This document shows, piece after piece, positions 9,497 to 18,554 of a DNA stretch of 64,000 nt. The DNA comes from Roseobacter litoralis Och 149. GTDB lineage: Bacteria > Pseudomonadota > Alphaproteobacteria > Rhodobacterales > Rhodobacteraceae. Below the pieces are notes generated by a model that worked only from the letters and a program-made list of their open reading frames with translations, was not told where the DNA came from and made no database searches. The first letter of the stretch is position 1; each line of letters starts with the position of its first letter. The stretch lies in assembly GCF_000154785.2 (NCBI RefSeq), contig NC_015741.1, forward strand, positions 29,579 to 93,578, in the 5' to 3' direction. Made by a program: the position numbers and the translations under genes.

Positions 9497-10050
9497 ACGC
9501 TGCCGATCCACGCTCTGCGCTGTTGGATCATTTGCCCGCCATGCGCGGTTTCGCCACCAGCCTGACCCGCGATCCTGTAGCCGCAGATGACGTGGTACAG
9601 GACGCCGTGATCAAGGCGTGGACACATTTTCATCAGTTTCAACCCGGGACCAATCTGCGTGCCTGGCTTTTCACGATCCTGCGCAATACGTTTTACTCCT
9701 CTCAGCGTAAGTCCGGGCGAGAAGTGGCCGATGTGGATGGCGTACACAGCAGCGCGCTGGCTGAAAAACCTGCGCATGACGGGCGGTTGCAAATGACGGA
9801 TTTCCACACTGCCTTCGCGCAATTGCCTGATGAGCAACGCGAGGCGCTTTTGCTTGTGGGCGCATCCGGGTTTTCCTATGAAGAGGCAGCCAAGATGTGC
9901 GGCGTTGCCGTAGGTACCGTCAAAAGCCGCACAGGTCGCGGACGTCAGCGTCTCGCAGAATTGATGCAACTCAGCGATGAGGACGCGCTTGAAATGACCG
10001 ATGACGCGACGCTTTCTGTTTTGACGGCGGCCAAAGCCGCAACGTTTTAA
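9493..10050 (+). CDS. ecfG: EcfG-type ECF sigma factor
   Basis: 185-aa extracytoplasmic-function sigma factor of the general stress response. Region 2 carries the block DHLPAMRGFATSLTRDPVAA and a QDAVIKAW motif. Region 4 has LPDEQREALLLVGASGFSYE and the helix-turn-helix AAKMCGVAVGTVKSR. The position between nepR and a histidine kinase, opposite phyR, supports EcfG rather than another ECF class. It would direct RNA polymerase to stress promoters when NepR is sequestered. Confidence 0.92.
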   Translation: MNAADPRSALLDHLPAMRGFATSLTRDPVAADDVVQDAVIKAWTHFHQFQPGTNLRAWLFTILRNTFYSSQRKSGREVADVDGVHSSALAEKPAHDGRLQMTDFHTAFAQLPDEQREALLLVGASGFSYEEAAKMCGVAVGTVKSRTGRGRQRLAELMQLSDEDALEMTDDATLSVLTAAKAATF

Positions 10051-10051
10051 A

Positions 10052-11776
10052 ATGACGGGCGGATTTCTGGACGGTGATGTTTTTCGCGGCCTCGCGTTCA
10101 GAATTCTTGTGTTTCTGACGCTGGCCCTTTTGCCGTTCGGATTAATTGCCGTTTTCCAAACGCGTGAGATTGCACGACAAGCCAATTCAAATTCCGAGTT
10201 ATCTCTTCTGGCGCTCACGGATCAGGCTGCCAGTGCAGAACGTTCGATCTTTCAGGAAGCCTTTGGGGCGGCGGAAGCGCTGAGCGCGCTGACGCAATTA
10301 TACGCAAGCGATGCACGGGCATGTTCGTCTTTTCTAAGTGCTTATCGCCGCGCCGTTGGGCTCTATTCCTTCATCAGCTATTTGCCCCCTGACGGGATCG
10401 TGCGCTGTTCATCGGCGGGTGGGTCCTATGATTTCAGTGACGCGCCCGGCTTTGCAAGGGAACTGGAAAACCCCAGACGCCAGATTACCGCCAACCCAAG
10501 CGGCGAGATCAGTGCAGAACCTGTGCTGGTTCTGTCGCAACCGTTTTTCACCCGCGCAGGGTTTGCCGGGTTCATTACAATGTCGGTGCCGCTGTCGGTT
10601 TTCAGTGCCGGCATGGCGACCCCGCTGGATGGGATGCCGGCGCATCTGGTGACATTCAATGCAGACGGGAAAATTGTGCGTTCCGATCGCACGGATGACG
10701 TGACCAAAGTGGACTTGCCTGCGGATAAATCCCTGCAGGCATTGGTCGGGCAGGAGTCCGTTGTGTTTCAGTCTACCAACACCATCGGCGAGGCGCGCAT
10801 CTATGCGGTTGTGCCCGTGGTCCCGGATGTCGCCTATGCGATGAGCATTTGGCGGCCCGATGAAATGGAGGAAAGCCTGCAACAATCCATCGGGCTTAGT
10901 CTGGCATTGCCGGTGATCATGTGGTTGGCCAGTCTGGTGGTGGCATTCTGGTCGTTGAACCGTCTGGCTGTGCGCCACATCAAAAAGCTGGGTCGGCAGA
11001 TGCGCCACTTTGCTTTTAACCGCCGCGTGCCGCGTACCACCCTGGGGCAGGGCGTACCGCGCGAACTTGCGGAAATACAAAATTCATTCGTGCGGATGGC
11101 AGATTCCATTGTGCGTGATGAGGCCGCGCTGGAAGACACGCTGCGCGACAAGAACATCCTGCTGAAAGAGGTCCACCACCGGGTGAAAAACAATCTTCAG
11201 CTGATCTCGTCCATCATGAACATGCAGATCCGGCGCGCAGAATCCGACGATGCGCGTCAGGTGCTGAAACGCTTGCAGGAACGTATTCTCAGCCTCGCAA
11301 CGGTGCACAAGAACCTCTATCAGACGGAAAACCTCGATCGCGTCGATGCCGGTAAATTACTCGAAGAAATCATCGGTGAATTACTGGCGATGGGGCTATC
11401 TGCAAGTGCTGGTGTGCGTGTGACGCAGCACTATGCCTCGATTCAAATGGATGCTGATGATGCCGCACCTTTGACCTTGATGGTGTCAGAGGCGTTGACG
11501 AATGCGCTCAAGTACCTTGGAGAGCCAGAAAGCGGTGGGCCTGCGCGGCTCGACATTACCTTTGAGATGAGCGCGGAGAACACCGCATGTTTCCGGATCG
11601 CAAATTCCACCGCCGGCGCGCAAGGCAGTGCGGGCACCGGTCTGGGCACGCAGCTGATCAGTGCCTTTACCCGGCAACTCAACGGTACGGTTGAGGTAGG
11701 GTATCAGCAGCAAGAACATTGGCTTGAGGTCAGGTTCCCTTTGAGAGAGCGTGTAAAAGGCACTTACGATTTCTGA
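10052..11776 (+). CDS. Sensor histidine kinase (HisKA_2 type), probable PhyR kinase
   Basis: 574 aa. A transmembrane helix at about 14-36, a periplasmic sensor region of about 240 residues, a second helix at about 285-306, a HAMP-like linker, then a dimerisation/phosphoacceptor box KEVHHRVKNNLQLISSIMN (His375/376) and an ATPase domain with SEALTNALKY (N box) and GTGLGTQL (G2 box). The HHRVKNNLQ box identifies the HisKA_2 family, whose members commonly phosphorylate PhyR. It starts one base after the ecfG stop, so it is almost surely in the same transcript. The sensed stimulus is unknown. Confidence 0.85.
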   Translation: MTGGFLDGDVFRGLAFRILVFLTLALLPFGLIAVFQTREIARQANSNSELSLLALTDQAASAERSIFQEAFGAAEALSALTQLYASDARACSSFLSAYRRAVGLYSFISYLPPDGIVRCSSAGGSYDFSDAPGFARELENPRRQITANPSGEISAEPVLVLSQPFFTRAGFAGFITMSVPLSVFSAGMATPLDGMPAHLVTFNADGKIVRSDRTDDVTKVDLPADKSLQALVGQESVVFQSTNTIGEARIYAVVPVVPDVAYAMSIWRPDEMEESLQQSIGLSLALPVIMWLASLVVAFWSLNRLAVRHIKKLGRQMRHFAFNRRVPRTTLGQGVPRELAEIQNSFVRMADSIVRDEAALEDTLRDKNILLKEVHHRVKNNLQLISSIMNMQIRRAESDDARQVLKRLQERILSLATVHKNLYQTENLDRVDAGKLLEEIIGELLAMGLSASAGVRVTQHYASIQMDADDAAPLTLMVSEALTNALKYLGEPESGGPARLDITFEMSAENTACFRIANSTAGAQGSAGTGLGTQLISAFTRQLNGTVEVGYQQQEHWLEVRFPLRERVKGTYDF

Positions 11777-11830
11777 ACCAATTCCGGCTAGCGTGATCAG
11801 GTGAGCATCAATCCAGCGGAGTTAGGAAAC

Positions 11831-11956
11831 ATGACGATCGAGATTTTTGCAATAGGATCCAGCGGTTTGGCACTGGTTGTCGTCATGCTGATGGTTGCGA
11901 CAAGAGGTGATGTTGCCATCCCCAGCGATGTCAAGAAACACCGCGCCGGGAAATAG
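11831..11956 (+). CDS. Small single-span membrane protein, 41 aa
   Basis: Short ORF with a GGAG nine bases before its ATG. One hydrophobic segment (about residues 5-23, rich in Leu/Val/Ile) is followed by a charged tail ending KKHRAGK, predicting an N-out or tail-in membrane miniprotein. No family is recognised. It lies between the stress-response kinase and the convergent GltB-like gene and may be the last gene of the stress operon. Confidence 0.45.
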   Translation: MTIEIFAIGSSGLALVVVMLMVATRGDVAIPSDVKKHRAGK

Positions 11957-11962
11957 GCTGAA

Positions 11963-13588
11963 TTAAAAACCCGGTGCCGCGAAACTTGCAGCATCGGCAC
12001 GATGCCACCGCGTGCGGTAATCTTCCAGAACCGGGGAGCCTTCTTGATTGTTCTGTAAGAAGCCTTCGGGCAGATAGGCAAAGATATCGCTGGCTTCGGC
12101 CATTTTCTTGTCGCCAAGTCTCAGCATCATATGCTGTGGCATGAAACAACCGGGGTGCTCCAATCCGGCGGCGCCTGTCATTTCTCCCAATGCCTTGAGC
12201 GTGTTGCGATGATACCGGGCCACGCGTTCTGATTTTGACCCCACATCGAGAGCGCGGGCGCGCAAAGGGTCCTGTGTGGCGACGCCCACGGGGCAGTGGT
12301 TTGTATGACACGCCTGTGCCTGAATGCAGCCGATGGCAAACATGAACCCACGGGCCGAATTGCACCAATCCGCCCCAAGCGCGAGTGCCCGCGCCACATC
12401 AAAAGCGGAAACGATTTTACCCGCCGCCCCTATCTTGATCTGATCCCGCAGACCCGCCCCGCGCAATGTGTTGTGCACGAACGCGAGGCCCTCAACCATT
12501 GGCATTCCGACATGGTTGGAAAACTCTACAGGTGCCGCACCCGTACCACCCTCGGTGCCATCCACGACGATAAAGTCCGGCACGATCCCGGTCTGCAACA
12601 TGGCTTTGACCATACACATGAACTCACGCCGATGACCGATACAGAGTTTGAAACCGACGGGCTTACCGTTCGACAAGGATCGCAGTTGCCCGATGAATTC
12701 CATCATTTCAAGCGGGGTTGAAAACGAAGAGTGTGCAGCAGGGGACACACAATCAATCCCCATCGGGATGCCACGCGCCTCGGCGATCTCTTCGGTGATC
12801 TTGGAGGCTGGCAACATGCCGCCATGCCCCGGTTTCGCGCCTTGGCTTAACTTGACCTCGATCATCTTGATCTGATCGAGGCTGGCCGTTTCGCGGAACT
12901 TATCGGGATTGAACGTGCCATCTTCATGCCGGCACCCGAAATATCCCGACGCCACCTGAAAAATCAGATCACCGCCACCGATCTTGTGATATTTGCTGAC
13001 CGACCCTTCACCTGTATCATGCGCAAAACCGCCCATCTTTGCGCCCGTGTTCAGCGCTTCGATGGCATTGCCGGAAAGCGAGCCAAAGCTCATCGCCGAA
13101 ATATTATAGATGGATGCGCAATAAGGTTGCTGGCACTTTGGCCCGCCGATGGTGACACGAAAATCCGTGTCTGCAATGTGGATCGGGTTGACCGAATGTG
13201 TCACCCAGGCATAGCCCGCGTCGTAAACCCGCATGCGGGTACCGAAGGGACGTTTGTCTTCCTGACCCTTTGCGCGCTGATAGACCAATGAACGTGCATC
13301 CCGCGAAAACGGTTCCTCATCCTGATCGGATTCGATCAGATACTGGCGGATTTCAGGCCGAATGCCTTCGAACAGAAACCGCATATGCCCCAGAACCGGA
13401 TAGTTGCGCAAAATCGAGTGGTGCGGTTGGCGCAAATCATGAACGCCCAGCAAAGTCATGGCCGCAAAAACGAGAAACGGAACGATCAACCAGGCGCTCC
13501 AGATCATCGCCGCGAGCGCGCATGCAACGGCCAGCGCCGCCACAACAGCCATTGTCGTGAAGCGCAGCATCGGTTCAAGAAAGTGCAT
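11963..13588 (-). CDS. FMN-binding glutamate synthase-domain protein
   Basis: 541 aa protein with an N-terminal hydrophobic region (about 10-45, one or two membrane helices) followed by a stand-alone glutamate-synthase central/FMN domain. Recognisable segments are CASIYNISAMSFGSLSGNAI, GEGSVSKYH, GAKPGHGGMLP, DGTEGGTGAAPVEF (FMN phosphate region) and a Cys-rich CIQAQACHTNHCPVGVATQD that could hold an Fe-S cluster. It lacks the glutaminase domain of GltB, so it is unlikely to make glutamate from glutamine by itself. The real reaction of this membrane-anchored family is not known to me. Confidence 0.8.
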   Translation of the reverse strand: MHFLEPMLRFTTMAVVAALAVACALAAMIWSAWLIVPFLVFAAMTLLGVHDLRQPHHSILRNYPVLGHMRFLFEGIRPEIRQYLIESDQDEEPFSRDARSLVYQRAKGQEDKRPFGTRMRVYDAGYAWVTHSVNPIHIADTDFRVTIGGPKCQQPYCASIYNISAMSFGSLSGNAIEALNTGAKMGGFAHDTGEGSVSKYHKIGGGDLIFQVASGYFGCRHEDGTFNPDKFRETASLDQIKMIEVKLSQGAKPGHGGMLPASKITEEIAEARGIPMGIDCVSPAAHSSFSTPLEMMEFIGQLRSLSNGKPVGFKLCIGHRREFMCMVKAMLQTGIVPDFIVVDGTEGGTGAAPVEFSNHVGMPMVEGLAFVHNTLRGAGLRDQIKIGAAGKIVSAFDVARALALGADWCNSARGFMFAIGCIQAQACHTNHCPVGVATQDPLRARALDVGSKSERVARYHRNTLKALGEMTGAAGLEHPGCFMPQHMMLRLGDKKMAEASDIFAYLPEGFLQNNQEGSPVLEDYRTRWHRADAASFAAPGF

Positions 13589-13753
13589 CCGTTTTCTCCG
13601 TTTTCGGGCATCGTTGTTTGGTCGCGGATCGTATAGCTGTTTTTGATCGTGTTCTATTGTGCGCAGTGAAGCAAGCCGTTGTGTGCCCGAATAAATTCAG
13701 CGGCACTACACAACGCTTCAACAATTGCTGATCTGGCGTAGGGAGCCGTGCAA

Positions 13754-13945
13754 ATGGAAAAACTCAGGCAGGAAAGAGACCGGGAGTTGAAAAAGATTGC
13801 CGTTGTCACCGGTGCTGCGGGTGGTTGGGGGTACGTGATGCAACCTGCTGAAGTCGCCGCTTGGGTGCACGTTCCGGTATCACCGGCGGGCGATACCTCA
13901 GGCGGGAATGTCATCATCCTCAATCGGGGACGAGACGTGCGCTAA
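13754..13945 (+). pseudogene. Internally deleted short-chain dehydrogenase remnant
   Basis: A 63-codon ORF with GGGAG eight bases upstream of its ATG. Residues 14-25 (KIAVVTGAAGGWG) reproduce the SDR nucleotide-binding TGxxxGxG motif, and the second half (PAEVAAWV, then SPAGDTSGGNVIILNRGRDV) resembles the C-terminal end of classical SDRs. About 180 residues, including the catalytic Tyr-x-x-x-Lys region, are absent, as if an in-frame deletion had joined the two ends. Read as a decayed gene; a genuine small protein is possible but less likely. Confidence 0.45.
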
Positions 13946-14724
13946 TCGTACCATTCGGGCGCCTTTCGCAGTTTTGGCCATTGTTCAGGGCAGTGACCGA
14001 ATATCACCATCGCCTTGTCGTTGTGTGCCTGTGTCATCAACCGGTTTGCATGGTGGCGGGCCAGGTCAGCATCCCATGCACCGGTAAAGTCGCTTTCCAA
14101 CTCTGACGGCCTGCTGATCGCATCCGAGGTTAAAACTACTGGGCCGGTCTGGGGCAGCTCCAAGGCAAAAGCCAACTGTCCCGGTGCATGACCCGGCACC
14201 AAAAGCGCATCAAATCCCGGGCCCAACCGGGTGTCGGATTCCAGTTCGATATACTTAGCCTCGGGCCATTCCATCGTTAGTTTCCCGGACCAATACACCG
14301 GACGGGGCAGGGCGCGTTCAGCGGCGGCAATGACAATAGGCACGCCGGGGAAGCCTCCCATAAAACCTACATGGTCGATATGTGTATGACTTTGGATCAT
14401 CAGGTTAATATCGCTGCGCGCCAACCCAAGCTGGGCGAGCTGCGCCGGGGCAAGGTTCGACTTGCCCAGCGACAGAACCTGACCAAAACCGGCAAGCGCG
14501 TCTTCGTCAGTCGCCGCCGCGCTATTCGCGCCGTATTTGGCAGGAAACCCCGAATCAATAAGAATATTTTCACCGGCCGTTGTCTGGATGAGATAGCCGC
14601 AAATGCCAATGATGCGGCCATCCTCATGCACCTGAAACAACCCGTAATCAAGGATCGCCAACCGCGCGGGCCGGCCATGAAGGAGGGGTTGCATATATAA
14701 ACCAAGGCCTCTTTGGTTGCCCAT
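13942..14724 (-). CDS. Metallo-beta-lactamase-fold hydrolase, N-acyl-homoserine lactonase-like
   Basis: 260 aa MBL-fold protein. The metal motif SHTHIDHVG (HxHxDH) is intact; later ligands appear in LVPGHAPGQLAF (His) and VLTSDA (Asp), with a final His in IFGHCPEQW. Overall order and length fit the AiiA/AhlS-type lactonase group, which opens the lactone ring of acyl-homoserine lactones, but other MBL hydrolases share this layout. No signal peptide, so cytoplasmic. No luxI/luxR gene is in the window. The start at 14724 is the longest reading; an internal Met a few codons in is also possible. Confidence 0.7.
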   Translation of the reverse strand: MGNQRGLGLYMQPLLHGRPARLAILDYGLFQVHEDGRIIGICGYLIQTTAGENILIDSGFPAKYGANSAAATDEDALAGFGQVLSLGKSNLAPAQLAQLGLARSDINLMIQSHTHIDHVGFMGGFPGVPIVIAAAERALPRPVYWSGKLTMEWPEAKYIELESDTRLGPGFDALLVPGHAPGQLAFALELPQTGPVVLTSDAISRPSELESDFTGAWDADLARHHANRLMTQAHNDKAMVIFGHCPEQWPKLRKAPEWYD

Positions 14725-14904
14725 GAACTAGAGCGGATGGGCCCGATGAAAGTCAAGATACACAGGCTGTTTGAATATCTGTTGGAATCGACGCAATCCA
14801 AGCCCGAGGCGATTGTCGGTTTTTTGCCTGTCGGCCTCACCCACCTTTGGGGATTTCATTGCTGATATTGATCCATCCCTGTCACTGGATTGGAACAACC
14901 GTGA

Positions 14905-15263
14905 CTTTCGCGGCTTGCCAGAGTTGCCCTGCGCCCTGATCGGCTGGAACCGGCTCTGCAAGATGCACGCATTGCGGGCGCTGCAAATCTTGCCCGGCTC
15001 ACAACATGGCTTGATGCGGAGGCGCAGTTAAGCTGGGTTGTGCCAAGGGCGGGGCGATCGGGCTGGGACGCTTGCCAATCGGGTGCGATAGTGACGCATT
15101 TGCAAAGCGCTTGCTGGGTGATCCCTACCGCACTTTTGTTTTGCCGGGCAGCGCTTACGGGCAGCCACAGCACATCAGGTTGGGTGTCGGTGGTGGCGCA
15201 ACGGTCAACCTTGAAAAGGGCCTTGCCCGCGTGTCACAGGCGTTGCGCGACGGGTCGGCCTAG
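14905..15263 (+). pseudogene. Aminotransferase class I/II C-terminal remnant, frameshifted
   Basis: In one frame the DNA reads LEPALQDARIAGAANLARLT, then WLDAEAQLSWVVPRAG. After a one-base loss in the G-run at about 15051-15054, a second frame continues AIGLGRLPIG, DSDAFAKRLL, then YRTFVLPGSAYGQPQHIRLG and GLARVSQAL before a stop at 15263. This is the pattern of the small C-terminal domain of PLP aminotransferases (PG..FG....IR.G...). A stop lies just upstream in the first frame and no N-terminal or Lys-bearing region is present, so this is a truncated, frameshifted relic. Confidence 0.65.
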
Positions 15264-15820
15264 CGCAGACCGTTGCGCGCGATAAATACAGCCAGATCAA
15301 GAATGATCTGCCCGCGCGCTGATGCAATGGCCGATGGCCCGGCCAAAGGATCAAAAGCCACCGCCAGATCGAACAGCCCCGACCGTTCCCGACGGCCATC
15401 GGGGACTGCCACGAAATACTGGCCCGCCGCGCGGTACTGACCGTCGTCACCCGCTACAAGCGTTTCAAAGCGCACATCAAGGCGGGCATCGGGCAGGGAT
15501 TCAAATGGCCAGGGCGAGGACGCCACACGTGCACGCGTGACCTGCGTCAGATACCGGCTCAGTTCCAGCGCTACGGCGCGGTCAGGTGTGTCGGCCCACA
15601 GCACGTCACCGGCGCTCAGGATGCGGCCATCCGCTGCCTGAAGGGTGATTTCATCATCAGCAGCATAGGCGGGCAGGGACACGTCACGCACTTCGACGGC
15701 GCGAAAGGCGATGGCCTGTGTTTGCGTCACTTGCGGCGATGTCACAGCATATCTGTCCGACACAGCGCCACAGGCCGAGAGGCAAATCAACACGCTCAAA
15801 AGAAAGGGAAAAGGTCTCAT
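15260..15820 (-). CDS. pqiC: PqiC-type outer-membrane lipoprotein
   Basis: 186 aa. A lipoprotein signal with lipobox-like LSAC at residues 14-17 is followed by an ABC-transport-auxiliary (DUF330) domain, as in E. coli PqiC. In that system PqiC sits in the outer membrane and meets the PqiB needle, helping lipid movement between membranes. It starts one base after pqiB ends and is the last gene of the operon. Its 3' end touches the aminotransferase relic. Confidence 0.8.
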   Translation of the reverse strand: MRPFPFLLSVLICLSACGAVSDRYAVTSPQVTQTQAIAFRAVEVRDVSLPAYAADDEITLQAADGRILSAGDVLWADTPDRAVALELSRYLTQVTRARVASSPWPFESLPDARLDVRFETLVAGDDGQYRAAGQYFVAVPDGRRERSGLFDLAVAFDPLAGPSAIASARGQIILDLAVFIARNGLR

Positions 15821-17902
15821 TTATCGTCCTCTGATCAGAGCGCTGGGATTGCGTTCGAGCAAACGTGCCAAGGCAGAAATAGCATTGGAGGCCTGCGAGA
15901 TATCGCGCATGGCCGCCTGTGCATCCCGGCTGAGGACTTCGCCCTTGTTATATCCTGCGATTGTGGCGCTGGCCTCGTCAAAGACCTGCGTGATGCGATC
16001 CACCAGATCGGGCAGATCCTGTGTGGACAAGGCCACCGCGTCCGCTGCATTGCGCGCAGAAAGCAGTGTTGCATTTACGTTATCCACAGCACCCCCCTCG
16101 CGCAGTTCGGCAAGGGTGCGGTTCAATTCATCCAAAGCACCAGCAAGTGAGGCTGGCAGTTCCTGCATCGCTGGCGCGCTGACAACTGCGTCCGCCGACG
16201 CAAGCACGTCCGTGACCTGCTGGGTCAAATCCTTTAGGGGCAAACTGGCCGCCTCGGCCGCAACGCCTGCCAGTTCCGTCACCAGTTCTGGCAGCCCTTC
16301 GACCGACGTACCAACCGCGGTTGCCGCGGAGGTGGCTGCATCTATGGATGCAAGAATGCGCGCCACGCCCTGTTGTTCTTCAATCTGGGCGAGGATACCA
16401 TCGAGCCTACCAAGGGCAATGTTCAGCGTGACCGGTATGTCCTGCACAGTCTGAGACGTGATCACACCGCGAATATCCCCAAGCAAACCGCGTAAATCTT
16501 CGGGCGCGGCCCTGATGTCTTCGCTCGACAGTAAATTCTCGGCCGATTGCAGAAATCCCATGACGCTGATCATGACTTCCTCGATGGGCAGGCTGTTGAT
16601 CCGGGTGAAAACGCCCTCGACCGAAGCCGATGCATCAGAGATCTCACTGGGGGCGGATGGCATGCGGGGAATGGACCCTTCGGAGATCTCAACCCGGTCC
16701 GGCGGCGCATCGGGCAGCTGCACAAGTTCTATCTTCAACCCGCCGGTCAGAATACTGGTTGAGGCAAGCCGCGCGCGCAAGCCATTGCGCACCTGTTCTT
16801 CAAGGAGCATCAGCGCGGCTTGCGGCGTGATCTCTTCGGGCAGACCAAGGCGCGCAGGCTGGATGCCAAGAACAACGGCAAGTCTGACACGGCTATCCCC
16901 GTAGGTTTCAGGGTCCACAACACCTGACAGGTTCTCAACAGAACCGACGCGCAAACCACTCAGTTCAACCGGGGCGCCAAGCGTGAGGCCGGAGATATTT
17001 TCATCAAAGATCACCCGCACCTCAAGCAAGTCGACTTCGGAGGCGTTAAACACACTGTTGCGCGCATCGGTCTCAGACGCAAATACCTCAAAAACGGAGC
17101 CATCCCCCACCTGCTCGCCACCGGACACAAAAGTATCGAATGTTATGCCACCACCGAGCAATGACGCAACGGACGTAAAATCAATCTCGGCCCCTGCAGG
17201 CCCAATGGAAAAGCTGAAACCCGACGCGTCCCAAAACCGCGTGGATGGCGTGATCAATCGCCCGTGAGGTTCGTAGATAACCGCCTCGGCAATTGCGAAA
17301 TTGCCTTCGGGCGAAATGCGGGCCGGGCCCACACGGCCGATTTCTATCCCGCGAAACAGGATGGGCGTATCAGCACTCAGGGTGCCGCCGGGCAAAGACC
17401 TGAGCGCGATCTGCAAATCTTCAGTGCCGGAATGATAAAGTGGCGCGCGCTCCAGACCTTTGAACTCGCTATTGGAAGGGCCGATGATACTGTCCCATGA
17501 TCCTTCTACGAACACCCCGCTCAACACGGTATCGAGACCGGTTATGCCGCTGGCTGAAAATTCAGGTCGAACGATCCAGAAAGAGGCCGTTGAATCGACA
17601 TATGGTGCAACTGATTTGTCCATGCGAATTCTTGCAACAACACTGCTCAGCCCCTCGCTGAACATCACCTCCTCGACGACGCCGACTTTGACGTCACGAA
17701 ATCGCACTTCGGTTTCGCGTGGTACGATGCCTGCCGCATTTTCAAATTCGACCGTGATCATCGGGCCGCGCGCATTGTAGGTTTGAAATGCCACAAACAA
17801 CGCCGTCAGCAACGCCAGAACCGGTATTATCCAGACAATGGACAGGCTGCTGAGGATGGACTTTTGCTCTTTTTCGATGAGGACCGGCGGGGCGTCACTC
17901 AT
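15821..17902 (-). CDS. pqiB: PqiB-type MCE (MlaD-domain) intermembrane transport protein
   Basis: 693 aa with an N-terminal inner-membrane anchor at about 16-40 (IVWIIPVLALLTALFVAFQT) and repeated MCE/MlaD domains at roughly 43-135, 160-250 and 285-395. Each begins with a GxxVxFRxxxVG-like strand, for example ETEVRFRDVKVGVVEEV, ADTPILFRGIEIGRVGPA and GAPVELSGLRVGSVENL. The remainder is a long helical region predicted to form the periplasm-spanning tube. The family carries lipids between inner and outer membrane. The start overlaps the upstream pqiA-like gene by 8 bases. Confidence 0.9.
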   Translation of the reverse strand: MSDAPPVLIEKEQKSILSSLSIVWIIPVLALLTALFVAFQTYNARGPMITVEFENAAGIVPRETEVRFRDVKVGVVEEVMFSEGLSSVVARIRMDKSVAPYVDSTASFWIVRPEFSASGITGLDTVLSGVFVEGSWDSIIGPSNSEFKGLERAPLYHSGTEDLQIALRSLPGGTLSADTPILFRGIEIGRVGPARISPEGNFAIAEAVIYEPHGRLITPSTRFWDASGFSFSIGPAGAEIDFTSVASLLGGGITFDTFVSGGEQVGDGSVFEVFASETDARNSVFNASEVDLLEVRVIFDENISGLTLGAPVELSGLRVGSVENLSGVVDPETYGDSRVRLAVVLGIQPARLGLPEEITPQAALMLLEEQVRNGLRARLASTSILTGGLKIELVQLPDAPPDRVEISEGSIPRMPSAPSEISDASASVEGVFTRINSLPIEEVMISVMGFLQSAENLLSSEDIRAAPEDLRGLLGDIRGVITSQTVQDIPVTLNIALGRLDGILAQIEEQQGVARILASIDAATSAATAVGTSVEGLPELVTELAGVAAEAASLPLKDLTQQVTDVLASADAVVSAPAMQELPASLAGALDELNRTLAELREGGAVDNVNATLLSARNAADAVALSTQDLPDLVDRITQVFDEASATIAGYNKGEVLSRDAQAAMRDISQASNAISALARLLERNPSALIRGR

Positions 17903-18554
17903 TTTTCGTTCCCTCGTCCTGCGCGTTGATCTGATCCCATATCAAGCGGCTATCAAAAGACTGCGCGGAAATCATCGTGAAAATTACGGCAGAGGCAAAA
18001 AATATACTGGCCGCACCGGGATTTATCGTCACAAGCAGCTGAAGCTGCACCAACGATGACAGGATGGCCACCACAAAGATGTCGATCATTGACCATCGTC
18101 CGATGTATTCGACAATCTCAAAGAGCTTTTGTCGCTGGTGATTAGAAACCGTCGTTGGGCGGTGTATCGATATTGCCAGAAACGCAATGGCAAGGAATTT
18201 TCCAATCGGGATAGCCACAGATGCAAAGAGGATCACAAGGGCGATCCCGACGCTGCCATACTCGATCAATTCAACGGCACCGCCAACAATCGTGCTGTCT
18301 TGCACATAAAACAGCATACGCGTTTGCAGCATGGGATATATATTGGCCGGAATGTAGCACATCAGGCCGATCACCCAGAACGCCCAGACCCGTTGCAGGC
18401 TTTTTGGGTCACGGCTTTTCAACGCGTGTCCGCAACGGCCACATTTTGGCGTGCCCTCAGGCCAGACCTGATGACAGCGAATACAGCCCACCAGCCCCAG
18501 TTCGCGCGCGGTTAATATCTTTTCGGTCGGCTCAATGCGTTCCATACGGACCAT
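17895..18554 (-). CDS. PqiA-type integral membrane protein, second half
   Basis: 219 aa. A zinc-ribbon CIRCHQVW...CGRCG at about residues 24-41 precedes four hydrophobic helices (about 60-80, 100-125, 150-175, 180-200). This equals one PqiA domain; E. coli PqiA (about 417 aa) contains two in one chain. Here the second domain is its own gene, overlapping the first-domain gene (18512-19159) by 43 bases and pqiB by 8. Initiation could also be at the Met of MERIEPTEK, three codons in. Together the two proteins should replace a full-length PqiA. Confidence 0.85.
   Translation of the reverse strand: MVRMERIEPTEKILTARELGLVGCIRCHQVWPEGTPKCGRCGHALKSRDPKSLQRVWAFWVIGLMCYIPANIYPMLQTRMLFYVQDSTIVGGAVELIEYGSVGIALVILFASVAIPIGKFLAIAFLAISIHRPTTVSNHQRQKLFEIVEYIGRWSMIDIFVVAILSSLVQLQLLVTINPGAASIFFASAVIFTMISAQSFDSRLIWDQINAQDEGTKNE

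Noticed and set aside
15072..15263. Separate small gene in the second frame of the aminotransferase relic
   Set aside because: Its translation continues the upstream frame's aminotransferase domain, so it is part of a frameshifted remnant rather than an independent gene.
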